A DNA stretch of 64,000 nucleotides from assembly GCF_004345645.1 (NCBI RefSeq), contig NZ_SLWS01000007.1, forward strand, positions 1 through 64,000, given 5' to 3'. How positions within the stretch are numbered: the first letter of the stretch is position 1; each line of letters begins with the position of its first letter. Shown here in pieces: positions 43,693-51,941 of this stretch. The notes beneath the pieces are model-generated. The model saw only the letters and a list, made by a program, of their open reading frames with translations, ran no database searches and was not told the DNA's origin. Origin of the DNA: Actinocrispum wychmicini (GTDB lineage Bacteria > Actinomycetota > Actinomycetes > Mycobacteriales > Pseudonocardiaceae). The translations under genes and the position numbers were made by a program.

Positions 43693-44988
43693 GTGCCCGA
43701 CCTGACCTGTCCCCGCTGCGGCCACCAAGGAACACGGCACCGCTGGTGGGGACACCGACCCGACGGTGTGATCTGTCCGCGCTGCCGTCTGATTGAGCAG
43801 ACGACCGAGATCCTGGACGACGGCAGCGGCCAGGTCGCCCCCGCATTGCGCCCCCTGCACCAGGCCATCTGTTCCCAACCCAACCCCGGCACAGGCCTGG
43901 TCTGGCTCCACTACAACCCGCACGTCGTCGCGCTGATGGCCGACCTGGCTACCGGCCGGCTCCCGCTCAGCCACACCACGCTGGACGAGCACGCCTCACG
44001 GCAGGCCGTCATCCATCTGCGTGACCTGCTCGTCCAACTCCAGCTCCTGCCCTACCGGGACCGCTACCTGGCACTGTTTGAGAACTGGCTGCGCCGCACC
44101 CTCGACGCCATCGAACCCGCTGAGGACCAGCAACTCGTCCGCCGCTTCGCCACCTGGCACAGCCTGCGCCAACTCCGCCAACGAGCCGCCCGGGAAGCCT
44201 TGCGTCCCGGCCTGACCAATCGACCTCGACACGAGATCAACACAGCCACCGTCTTCCTGGCCTGGCTCCGTGATCACGGCGTGGCTCCGGAGACCTGCAC
44301 CCAGACGCACCTCGACACCTGGATCACCACCGGAAACACCAGCCGCCAGGGCAGCCGGCCTTTCGTCGTCTGGGCCACCAAGAACGGCACCATGCCCCGC
44401 CACCTGCACTTGCCCTACCACCAGCGCACACCCCACGAGACACTCACCCAGGACGAACGCCTCCAACTCCTGCGCGACCTGATCGACCCCGACAAGCCCT
44501 TCGTTCTGCGCGATCGCGCGGCCGGGCTGCTGCTGGCGTTGTTCGCACAGCCGTTGACCCGCGTCGTCACGCTCGCCATGAACGACCTCGACCTCACTGG
44601 CGACGAAGTCCAGATCACCCTCGGTCCTCACGGCCCGGTCCCGGTTCCCGAGCCCTTCGGCCAGATACTTCTTGATCACGCGGCCAACCGCGGTCCCCGC
44701 AACATCGAGGCCAACCGAAGCAGCACCTGGCTGTTCCCCGGAAACCAACCAGGGCAACACATGCACTCGACAAAGCTGATGAACCGGCTGTCCAAGACCG
44801 GGATCAACCTGCTCGGCGCCCGACTGGCTGCCATCCGCACCCTGGTGTCGGAGATGCCGCCCGCCGTCGTGGCCCAGGCGCTCGGCTACACCGCCGAATG
44901 CGCCGAAGACCACGCCACCACGGCCGGAGCGGCTTGGTCCAGCTACGCGTCCCACCGACGGCAACGCGGGGAACTCACGACACCGTGA
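43693..44988 (+). CDS. Zinc-ribbon recombinase-like protein
   Basis: 431 aa from GTG 43693, three bases after the HTH gene. N-terminal zinc ribbon CPRCGHQG...ICPRCRL (residues ~5-31), then a helical SAM-like domain and a C-terminal tyrosine-recombinase-like region (TLTQDERLQLLRDLIDPDKP, LLLALFAQPLTRVVTLAMND, GARLAAIRTLVSEMPPAVVA, QALGYTAECAEDHA). Only part of the R-H-R-H-Y set can be traced, so it may be a catalytically weak partner. The three-gene order (recombinase, HTH, zinc-ribbon protein) is typical of actinomycete mobile elements. Confidence 0.65.
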   Translation: MPDLTCPRCGHQGTRHRWWGHRPDGVICPRCRLIEQTTEILDDGSGQVAPALRPLHQAICSQPNPGTGLVWLHYNPHVVALMADLATGRLPLSHTTLDEHASRQAVIHLRDLLVQLQLLPYRDRYLALFENWLRRTLDAIEPAEDQQLVRRFATWHSLRQLRQRAAREALRPGLTNRPRHEINTATVFLAWLRDHGVAPETCTQTHLDTWITTGNTSRQGSRPFVVWATKNGTMPRHLHLPYHQRTPHETLTQDERLQLLRDLIDPDKPFVLRDRAAGLLLALFAQPLTRVVTLAMNDLDLTGDEVQITLGPHGPVPVPEPFGQILLDHAANRGPRNIEANRSSTWLFPGNQPGQHMHSTKLMNRLSKTGINLLGARLAAIRTLVSEMPPAVVAQALGYTAECAEDHATTAGAAWSSYASHRRQRGELTTP

Positions 44989-45233
44989 TACGCGATGCCA
45001 TCAGTAGAATGAGTCCTCTGTGGATACCCGATCGGGTGACTGGGCCTGCCGACGTCGGCCAGGGCGAGCACGCTGGTCCGCATGGCAACACAAGACAGCC
45101 GGAGTAGGTTCAGATAGTCTGCGGATCTCGACCACCCTTCGTTGACCTGCGTATGCCGCCGCAGCCGCGCTGGTCCCAGGTGTATCCCCGGCCGCGAGGC
45201 TTTCGCTAGGAACTCGCCGTAGCCGGATGGGCG

Positions 45234-45908
45234 TCAGTGAGGTTGTCGATCCTGCCCGCCACGACGGGGCAGTTCAAGGATCTCGGCGAGGTCGTCCGGG
45301 AGCATCTCGGAGGTGACGCCCTTCTCGGTCAGGATGTGCTGGACGTGGCCAGGGTCGGTGCGGGGCAACAAGTCCAGGATGCCGCCGCGCAGCCGCGCGA
45401 GCCGCCGCACGAACCGGGACACGCCGGAGACACCGCCGATCGCGCGCGTGCGCGTGTAGGAGAACGCGTACTTCCCCGCCCAGTCCGCGAGGTGCTCGGA
45501 CTCCCAGGGCTCGGCGCGCGGCGGGGCGGGTTCGTTGCCGCGCCCGTGGACATCTCGGGTGCTCATGGGCCGGTTCCGGTGGTGATCGGCCGCGGACGTG
45601 GTGTGGAAGGCCCAGACGAACGCCTGGTCAGCGGTGCCCGTGCGGCTTTCCTCGACCACGACGGCGTCGCGCGGCGTCCCGTAGGCCGACTCGATGGCGG
45701 GTGCCGCCTCCTGAACGTCTCGGATGGAGTGCCTGCCCGGCACCAACTGCACCTGTCCGCACCAGCCGATTGGCAACGGGGCAGGATCCAGGATCGCACC
45801 CGCGAGTGGACCCGAGGGACCGGCCAGCTGCAGCGACCACAACTCCACGATCCGGTCGCGTTCGTCGCGGTAGCGCTGGTGCCTGGCGTGCTCGTCGTGC
45901 CATGCCAT
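45234..45908 (-). CDS. Hypothetical protein (224 aa)
   Basis: ATG 45908 with AGGAGG close upstream. Starts MAWHDEHARHQRYRDERDRI and has GWCGQVQLVPGRHSIRDVQE, RDVHGRGNEPAPPRAEP and SEHLADWAGKYAFSYTRTRA. The C-terminal part is Leu/Arg-rich (GVTSEMLPDDLAEIL). No signal peptide or membrane segment and no family recognised. Flanked by mobile-element genes. Intergenic 44989-45233 and 45909-46194 show no gene. Confidence 0.6.
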   Translation of the reverse strand: MAWHDEHARHQRYRDERDRIVELWSLQLAGPSGPLAGAILDPAPLPIGWCGQVQLVPGRHSIRDVQEAAPAIESAYGTPRDAVVVEESRTGTADQAFVWAFHTTSAADHHRNRPMSTRDVHGRGNEPAPPRAEPWESEHLADWAGKYAFSYTRTRAIGGVSGVSRFVRRLARLRGGILDLLPRTDPGHVQHILTEKGVTSEMLPDDLAEILELPRRGGQDRQPH

Positions 45909-46194
45909 TGACTGCCTCCTGATCCCGTGACCTGAGATTCCGAAACTAGCGGGGAGGGGCTTCGGCGGAACACCCTGTGCCCGTCTGAACCCCCGTCGAC
46001 TCCCCGCGACTGATGGCCCTCCACTCGCCGCTCCGGAGGCGGAGGCCCGCGGGGTCAGCGCACCGGCAGTCCGGCGGCGCGGCAGTCCAGGCATTTCCAG
46101 GCGGTGGGCATGTGCGCTGGTCCGCTTGCTGAGCCCAACCACCCCTGGGAACGGTTCGACAGAGCCGATGTCCGCGACCTCTCGCCGGCGACGT

Positions 46195-46527
46195 AGTCGT
46201 CGTTCGTCACGAAGGCCCCAGGGGTGGGCCGGGGATGCGTGAAATGCTCGCCAGCACCGGCGCCATCACAGGCGCGGGCCTGGGCGAAGACGTTCTGTTG
46301 CTGACCGACGGCCGCTCCGGCGGCACCACCGGCCTGTGCGCTGGCCACGTCGCTCCCCGAAGCTGCCAACGGCGGCCCCCTCGCCCTGGTCCACGACGGC
46401 GACCCGGCCGAACTGGACCGCCGCCGACAGAAGTGGACCGCGTCCGACCCTGCCCGCCGCACCGTTTCCTGGCGAAATACGCTCGGCTTGCCGGTTCGGC
46501 GGCCAAGGGCGCAATCTGCTCAGTGAA
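46195..46527 (+). pseudogene. ilvD: ilvD C-terminal fragment (dihydroxy-acid dehydratase)
   Basis: Frames read VVVRHEGPRGGPGMREMLAS, GLGEDVLLLTDGRSGGTTGL, CAGHVAPEAANGGPLALVHD, DPAELDRRRQKW and FLAKYARLAGSAAKGAI. These are the ordered signature blocks of the last quarter of IlvD/Edd dehydratases. One residue is missing in DGR(F)SGGT and frame changes occur after CAGHVAP. A core biosynthetic enzyme reduced to its tail implies a working copy elsewhere. Confidence 0.7.
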
Positions 46528-46679
46528 TTTTCCGATGTCATCGACGAGCCTTGTTGGGCGCCATAGGCTCCACTGGTACCAAGGGACGTCACCATGGGCA
46601 CTTAAGGCAATCTTCGCGCCATGTGTGAATTCCCTTAGTACAAGCACAAAAGGGCGCGGACGCCGCGGGCCGGACAAGT

Positions 46680-46711
46680 GAACGGCCCCCTGCTGGCACA
46701 GGAGGCCGTTC
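46680..46711. terminator. Hairpin
   Basis: Arms gaacggcc (46680-46687) and ggccgttc (46704-46711) form a perfect 8-bp stem with a 16-base loop between the ilvD remnant and the cyclase-like gene. No U-tract follows. Confidence 0.35.
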
Positions 46712-46827
46712 GTGCCCAACGATCACTCAGGTGAGGGACAGGGGCCAGTGATTAGACTAAATCACCGTCCAGCGTTGGTACTGGCCATTCCCGGTACTTT
46801 TCGCGCGCACACCGGTGCGTGGTGCCG

Positions 46828-47481
46828 ATGAGCACCGAACTTCGCGACGGCTCGCGGGCGAAGCTGTCCGACTGGATCCCGTGGCATCGCCGACGCCAGT
46901 ACGCCGCGGCCGTCCGGCTGTGTGTGGCTGTGGACATCGAGCGGTTCAGTCGATTCACCACGGTGCAGGCCGGGCGAGCACAGCAACGCCTGCTGTGGGT
47001 GGTCCGCAGGGCTCGACAGCAGGCGGGGATCCGGGAAGGACACGTGGTCCTGCAGCAGGCCGGGGACGGCCAGTTGGCGATCCTGCCGCCCGCCCTGGAC
47101 GGGGCGGCGGTGATCCCCCAGTTGCAGGAAGGCATCTGGGCCGCGCTGCGGGACATCAACAGCGAACTGTCCGATCATGCCCGGATCCGGCTCCGGGTGG
47201 CGCTCTACCAGGGCCATGTCAGCCCCGGCGACAACGGCTGGGTGGGACACGCGACGACCGCGGTCCACCGCCTGCTGGACTCCACGCCGGCCCGCGAGGC
47301 GTTGCGGGCCCAGCCGTCGGCTGATTTCGTGCTGATCGTCGGCGCGGACATCTACCGCGACTACCTCCTCGATCACCCAAGCCGCATCGGGCCAGATGTC
47401 TTCCATCGGGTCGAGGTCGACATACCCGCCAAGGACTTTGCCGAACCGGCCTGGATGTACCTGCCAGCCAGCCGACAGTAG
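46828..47481 (+). CDS. Class III nucleotidyl-cyclase-like protein
   Basis: About 217 aa from ATG 46828 (GTG 46819 is in frame). The cyclase-fold metal motifs are visible: VAVDIERFSRF (Asp36) and LQQAGDGQLAILPP (Asp80), followed by RIRLRVALYQGHVSPGDNGW and GHATTAVHRLLDS. The end FHRVEVDIPAKDFAEPAWMY resembles the C-terminal strand of the actinomycete cyclase-like domain found in NTP-dependent conflict systems. Both metal Asp residues are present, so activity is possible, but nucleotide choice is not readable. Nearby genes suggest a defence or stress role. Confidence 0.55.
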   Translation: MSTELRDGSRAKLSDWIPWHRRRQYAAAVRLCVAVDIERFSRFTTVQAGRAQQRLLWVVRRARQQAGIREGHVVLQQAGDGQLAILPPALDGAAVIPQLQEGIWAALRDINSELSDHARIRLRVALYQGHVSPGDNGWVGHATTAVHRLLDSTPAREALRAQPSADFVLIVGADIYRDYLLDHPSRIGPDVFHRVEVDIPAKDFAEPAWMYLPASRQ

Positions 47482-47599
47482 GAGACCGCTCCTGACAGGC
47501 CCACGATGTCCCTGGTCGCGGGGCTCACGACGGTGGGCGCCGCGTATTGCTGTCCACCACGTAGGGCAACAGTCTCGGCAGCTTCGCCCAGTCCGTCGA

Positions 47600-47703
47600 G
47601 GGTGTCTGCCGATCCGGTCAGCGGCATCTCCCGGTCGCTGCGGCTGGATCGGAAAACCGTGCGGCGGTTCGCTCGCGCGGGGAGCGTTGAGGAGTTGCTG
47701 GTC
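47600..47703 (+). pseudogene. ISL3-like transposase HTH remnant
   Basis: A short frame reads SGISRSLRLDRKTVRRFARA followed by GSVEELL, the DNA-binding helix-turn-helix seen in the middle of ISL3-family transposases. Nothing else of the element remains. Confidence 0.4.
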
Positions 47704-47772
47704 ATATCCGCTGCGCTGTCAAGATCACCTGGTTAACCTGGGGCACCCGCACGACGGCACAGGGGAGAGTCG

Positions 47773-48840
47773 ATGACAAGATCAGATGGCGGGGATCACG
47801 CCGACAACGGCGAGCAAATTCCTGCGCGAGGGGTGCACTATGAAGTGGTGGCCGAGACGGTGTCAACGGTCATTATGGCTAACAGCGTCACCGGCGGCAT
47901 CCACCACCATTCCGACCGCGGCGACTCACACCTCGAACTGTCCGCAGTCACCCTCGCGAACACTGACCCACCTGATGCCTCCAGCGTTATGCTGGATCTG
48001 AAGCTGCGCAACACCGGAGGCCAACCGGCCATCCTCCACCGCGCCACCGTCCATATCCACGACGCCGTCGCCCTTTCTTCCTACGCCATGGTCGGATTCA
48101 TGCCCTTCGAGGTGTGGTGGGCCCGTGGCGTGCTCCAGGTCAGCCACACGTATGACATCAATCTGCCCCTCCCACGACACGCTGCCGGCAGCCGCCACAA
48201 CCTGGATCTCTCACAAGCCATCGAACCTGCCGGCACCGACCGCTTCCGCATCCGGCTCGGCATCCCCGGTCCCCTAGACACCATCCTCTACCTGTTGCAC
48301 TTCGACATTCATTTCAACAAAGACCGCACGATCACCTCACCCGCCATCGCGATCGCGCACCCACCTGGCAGCACACTCGCAACCCCCGACGCGATCCGCG
48401 CCGATCTCCAACGCTTCCGCCGGGCCGTACGCGTGGTCCGTGATGCCGTCGACCGAGAGATGACCGCCCGCGGCCTGCCCGCACCCGATTGGGACAACCA
48501 CCCACCCGCCAGCCGCGCCGAGCTACCACCAAAACTGCGCTCCGTCGACGGTGTACTGCCCAACGCCGACGGTGTGAGGGCAGGGAGCCTCGACGAAGTC
48601 TTTGGGGAGGACGGTCGTACCTATAGTGTCTACGACGAATTTTGGAACCCTGACAATTCCGTCGCTCAACGTCTGGCTGACATCCACGCCTACTGTAACC
48701 GTATCGTCAACATCATTAACGGCGCCAGCATCCGCCACGACTCAATGCCGCAGATCCTGACCCAGGCGCAGACGGTCCTCGATCAGATTCCTGTGCTGCG
48801 CGCCGACCTCGTGAGGCCGGAGAACGGCGATCACAATTGA
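47773..48840 (+). CDS. Hypothetical protein, possible conflict-system component
   Basis: 355 aa from ATG 47773 with GGGGAGA upstream. The N-terminus has TVIMANSVTGGIHHHSDRGD, like the N-x-V-x-G-x-(V/I)-H-H linker common in actinomycete conflict-system proteins. A middle beta-rich region (LDLKLRNTGGQPAILHRATV, DTILYLLHFDIHFNKDRTIT) resembles an Ig-like or C2-type sandwich. The C-terminal part is helical (AVRVVRDAVDREMTARGL). No signal peptide. Lies 290 bases after the cyclase-like gene on the same strand. Specific function unknown. From 48841 to 49220 no gene is clear. Confidence 0.6.
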   Translation: MTRSDGGDHADNGEQIPARGVHYEVVAETVSTVIMANSVTGGIHHHSDRGDSHLELSAVTLANTDPPDASSVMLDLKLRNTGGQPAILHRATVHIHDAVALSSYAMVGFMPFEVWWARGVLQVSHTYDINLPLPRHAAGSRHNLDLSQAIEPAGTDRFRIRLGIPGPLDTILYLLHFDIHFNKDRTITSPAIAIAHPPGSTLATPDAIRADLQRFRRAVRVVRDAVDREMTARGLPAPDWDNHPPASRAELPPKLRSVDGVLPNADGVRAGSLDEVFGEDGRTYSVYDEFWNPDNSVAQRLADIHAYCNRIVNIINGASIRHDSMPQILTQAQTVLDQIPVLRADLVRPENGDHN

Positions 48841-49220
48841 GGAGCCGCGAGCGGTAAGCCGGGCGCCACCGACGAACTTGACCGACCGGTGGGCGCGGAA
48901 CACCTCGATGGGGTCGATGGGGGTGTCCTCCCCGGGCTGACCGCTCAGGGGCAAACAGCGTAGATGGCCTGCGGTGATCGGAGTTACGCGACCGCGCACT
49001 CGCCGGGCCGGATCGCCGGGCGACGTCGACGGGGCCGTTGGCGGGTCAGCCGCCTGGTCATCAAGGTGATTCTCTGCACTAATTGATCAGGACTGACCTG
49101 AGAGGCGAAATGCTGCTTCTCTGAACTTGAGAAGTCCATGCGGCCAGGCCAGCCTGGATGCGTGGGCTACGGGACGAGTCGGACCGTCGCCAAGAGTGTC
49201 CGCGGGCGCAGTCCGGTGCC

Positions 49221-50024
49221 ATGCTTGGGCCCATGGGACCCATGCAAGAACGCAATGGCCGCACGACCCCGCGTGTGTTGAACCCACTGTGGATCATTTC
49301 CCTGTTCTTGGGGATCTCCGAGACGACCGTGGGGATCGCGGCGACGCAGGTCACCGGGTGGATCCAGGGCTTGTTCGCGGTGTCGGCCACTGCTTTTCCC
49401 TTGCTGGTATCGGGGGCCTTCTTCGCCACCCTCTGGAAGAAGCCAGAGGTGCTCTACGCACCTGGCGATTTTCCTGAGCATGTCCCGGTTCCTGAGTTCG
49501 TCCACGGCATACACCGAAGCGTCTCCAGCAGTCTCGATGAGGTCAGTTCGGTTGTCCGTGACACGCTGGAGTCCATACTGCCAGCCATCCTCGCTCCCCG
49601 GGTGCCTCCAGACGCGGTCCAGGACGTTGTGGGTGAGGCGGTCGCGAGCGCACAGGCCAGTCTTGAGAGCCGCGCCATCAAGATTGACATCCCCCGCGTA
49701 GGAGCTAGTGCGGAGCGGGTTGAATGGATCATTGACCAGAATATGACCGTCTCCAACTTGCTTGACTCCCTGTGGCTTACTCATCTCCGCGAGTTGGTGA
49801 AGCCTTACACCTATCCCAAGCAATGGGTACTGATGGATCGGCAGACAGGGAAAATGTTCGAAAAAGTGGCGCAGCTCTCCTTGAACGACGACGATCGACT
49901 GCTCGAAGAAATCGGCATCGTCCCTGGAATGGAGCTTGCGGTGGTGCTCAAGGGAGCGCCATCTGGGCAGAATCGGAAGTCGCGTCCCTCGGTCGATCCT
50001 GGAATGAAAGCATCGCAACAATGA
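49221..50024 (+). CDS. Two-TM protein with C-terminal ubiquitin-like (beta-grasp) domain
   Basis: About 267 aa. The start is ambiguous (ATG 49158, 49221, 49233 or 49242). Two membrane helices near the N-terminus: NPLWIISLFLGISETTVGIA and GLFAVSATAFPLLVSGAFFA. A helical amphipathic middle (SSLDEVSSVVRDTLESILPA) follows. The last ~85 residues resemble a YukD/EsaB-type beta-grasp: MTVSNLLDSLWL, PKQWVLMDRQTGKMF, LSLNDDDRLLEEIGIVPGME, LAVVL. The 2TM plus ubiquitin-like layout occurs in membrane effectors of actinomycete conflict systems. Function inferred from architecture. Confidence 0.55.
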   Translation: MLGPMGPMQERNGRTTPRVLNPLWIISLFLGISETTVGIAATQVTGWIQGLFAVSATAFPLLVSGAFFATLWKKPEVLYAPGDFPEHVPVPEFVHGIHRSVSSSLDEVSSVVRDTLESILPAILAPRVPPDAVQDVVGEAVASAQASLESRAIKIDIPRVGASAERVEWIIDQNMTVSNLLDSLWLTHLRELVKPYTYPKQWVLMDRQTGKMFEKVAQLSLNDDDRLLEEIGIVPGMELAVVLKGAPSGQNRKSRPSVDPGMKASQQ

Positions 50025-50076
50025 CAGCTGCCTTCTGCATGGTCGCGCAGGGTGTTGGCCAAGTTGTTGGGCGGAG

Positions 50077-50215
50077 TCATGGGTGGTCCTTGCCGAGTGT
50101 GGTGGTACAGCCGGCAGTTTCGCGGAAGACGAGGATGCCGAGGTGGATGGTCCTGGCGCGGCGAGCCCGGTCGTCGAGTTGGGCGAGTTGGCTGGCTGCC
50201 GAATTACTGAGGCGG
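50077..50215 (-). pseudogene. Fragment of a recombinase-associated small protein
   Basis: The frame ending at TGA 50077-50079 reads SQLAQLDDRARRARTIHLGI followed by LVFRETAGCTTTLGKDHP. It resembles the end of the small helical proteins that accompany actinomycete tyrosine-recombinase transposons. The N-terminal half is missing. Confidence 0.35.
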
Positions 50216-50395
50216 TCGCAACGTGGGTAGTCCGAGTTGGACTCGGCGTGTGAAGCGCTGTGTGTGGGCGCGTTTGTACCGTAGGAAGCCCAGGGTCAGG
50301 TTGATGCCCTCGATCTCCCCGAGCCATCCCTCTACTTCGGCTCGTTGCCGTCGGGCGATAAGGTCGGCCTCGATCTCATCAAGTCGCGCCAGCAT
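50204..50395 (-). CDS. Small coiled-coil protein, TnpC-like
   Basis: 63 aa: MLARLDEIEADLIARRQRAE, then VEGWLGEIEGINLTLGFLRY, then a basic tail ending VQLGLPTLRPPQ. The (E/G)GWLGE(I/V) motif and helical character recur in a second, broken copy at 51654. The family sits beside paired tyrosine recombinases, as TnpC does in Tn554. Probably a transposition accessory protein. Bases 50396-50610 have no gene. Confidence 0.45.
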   Translation of the reverse strand: MLARLDEIEADLIARRQRAEVEGWLGEIEGINLTLGFLRYKRAHTQRFTRRVQLGLPTLRPPQ

Positions 50396-50610
50396 TCTCG
50401 GATCTACTTGAAGGACTGGGCATCGGATACAGGCTTAACCGAAATGATCTTGATTCGATGGGTTTCGTACCGGCCTGGCCCATTGGTTACGGACGGTGAC
50501 TAGCGTGGAGTCTGCGGCAGGATTCCCGGGCGTGTCGGGCGGGAAAACGGTTGTGGCGATCTGGGTCGCCTGACCGGCCAGCCAGGGAGCGGACATCGCG
50601 ACTAGAGAGG

Positions 50611-51291
50611 TCACGGCCGTTGAGCCTCAACCCATTTGGCCTTCCACTTCTCCGCATCTTCTCGGTCACCGGTGATCGCGACGACGACTTCCATGACGAG
50701 CTCCAGGGCCGGCATCCTCTTCCTGTTACCCCTTAGTAGGTCCGAGAGTGTGGCTTTACCGACTCGCCTCATGCCTCGTTTTTCGATCCGGCGGGAGAGT
50801 TCGTGCAACGTGGGGGCGCCATGTTCTGTGTGGAGCTGGCGAAGGTCTTGCGCAAAGTCCTGGACGCGGCGGCGCTGCGCATCCGAGTCCTGGGTTTCCG
50901 GTTCACCGGAAAGATCACCCCAGGTGACGCCTGATTGTTGGAGTTCGCCCCAAGTGGTACCCGTTCGACGACGAGGTTCCGAAGCGGCATGTGCCTGTTG
51001 TCGGACTTGACGTGCAATCGCGAGGGCGTTCTCGAGTGCTGTTCGTTTCGCCATCCATTCGGCTTGGTTGCCACCCCAGGCGTGCACGATCGCGGAGAGG
51101 ACATCCCTGGTCGGCACCCTCTTGCCTTGTAGCGCGGCATAGATCGTCCCGCGGTGGATGCTCTCCTTATCGCTGATCTCGTCGGGAGTCGGCGCAGTCG
51201 GCCCCCTGCTGTCGCGGAGCGCCCGTAACTCCAGTGCAAAGACAGCCAGCGGTCCGTCGTCGGGACTCAGAGGACTTGCGTGGCGAGGCAT
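50611..51291 (-). CDS. Helix-turn-helix regulator (two XRE-like segments)
   Basis: 226 aa from ATG 51291, chosen because GGAGG lies four bases upstream (ATG 51360 is in frame). The N-terminal segment FALELRALRDSRG, DKESIHRGTIYAALQGKRVP and SAIVHAWGGNQAEWM is the HTH plus W-containing helix of actinomycete XRE proteins. A second similar segment follows near residues 150-215 (LHELSRRIEKRGMRRVGKAT, LSDLLRGNRKRMPALELVME). Two tandem HTH units in one chain could bind a long or bent operator. Divergent from the small membrane gene at 51444. Confidence 0.65.
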   Translation of the reverse strand: MPRHASPLSPDDGPLAVFALELRALRDSRGPTAPTPDEISDKESIHRGTIYAALQGKRVPTRDVLSAIVHAWGGNQAEWMAKRTALENALAIARQVRQQAHAASEPRRRTGTTWGELQQSGVTWGDLSGEPETQDSDAQRRRVQDFAQDLRQLHTEHGAPTLHELSRRIEKRGMRRVGKATLSDLLRGNRKRMPALELVMEVVVAITGDREDAEKWKAKWVEAQRP

Positions 51292-51443
51292 CCGACCTCC
51301 GTTGTCGCGCGTAACCGGCGCATTGTCGCGCATAGTCGCGTCCAGGTTGAACAACGGCAAGTATGCCTGTTCCCTGAGGTTGTCGGGCTCAGACGGGGAC
51401 CGAACAACGAATCAGCGCCAGTTCGCGGCAGAAGGAGCAGGTC

Positions 51444-51626
51444 ATGAAGGTCAAGGGTGGGAACCAGCGGTCGACCAATGACGACCGGCTCCCGCTGCGC
51501 TGGGGGGTAATTCTGGCAACTGCCGCCGGGGTGGGCGTCCTCGCTGGCGTCCTCGGCGGTCCCCTGGCAGGTCTGGGTGCGGGTCTCGCCGTCACTGGTC
51601 TGCTCAGCCAGATTCTGGGCCACTGA
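51444..51626 (+). CDS. Small membrane protein (60 aa)
   Basis: ATG 51444 with gaaggag ahead. Basic N-terminus (KVKGGNQRSTNDDRLPLR) then one Gly/Ala-rich membrane span (WGVILATAAGVGVLAGVLGG, PLAGLGAGLAVTGLLSQILG). Transcribed away from the XRE gene, a pairing often seen for HTH-controlled small proteins. Function unknown. Confidence 0.5.
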   Translation: MKVKGGNQRSTNDDRLPLRWGVILATAAGVGVLAGVLGGPLAGLGAGLAVTGLLSQILGH

Positions 51627-51653
51627 GTTGGCCAAGGAACCCCGATGTGGTGG

Positions 51654-51836
51654 TCAGCCCGCGCTCGACCGTCCTGTCGATGAGCGAATGTCGGGCATGC
51701 CGAGGTGGACGGTCGCGTTGCGAGCGGCACGCATAGCATCAAGTTTCTGGGCTGCAGCAACCATTGTGGTTTCGATCGCGGCGACCTCGCCTAGCCAGCC
51801 CTGTTCCTGGGCTTCTCCGGGATTCGTCAGTCTGTC
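51654..51836 (-). pseudogene. Second TnpC-like small protein, N-terminally truncated
   Basis: The frame reads EAQEQGWLGEVAAIETTMVA, QKLDAMRAARNATVHLGMPD and ends SSTGRSSAG at TGA 51654-51656. It matches the 50204 protein in the GWLGE motif and the final (V/T)(H/Q)LG(M/L)P block. No start codon remains. Confidence 0.4.
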
Positions 51837-51941
51837 GTGTGATGTTGCATTGACCGCCCGCGCGGCCGGTCCTGCGACGGTTCTTTGGGGGTGTAGCTCT
51901 GTGGCTCCTTGTTGCTGATCAAGAAGGAGCAGAGGTACAGA

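Noticed and set aside
44989..45233. Search for a tRNA or att site near the recombinase elements
   Set aside because: No cloverleaf-like sequence or direct repeat could be recognised by eye in this gap or beside the other recombinases.
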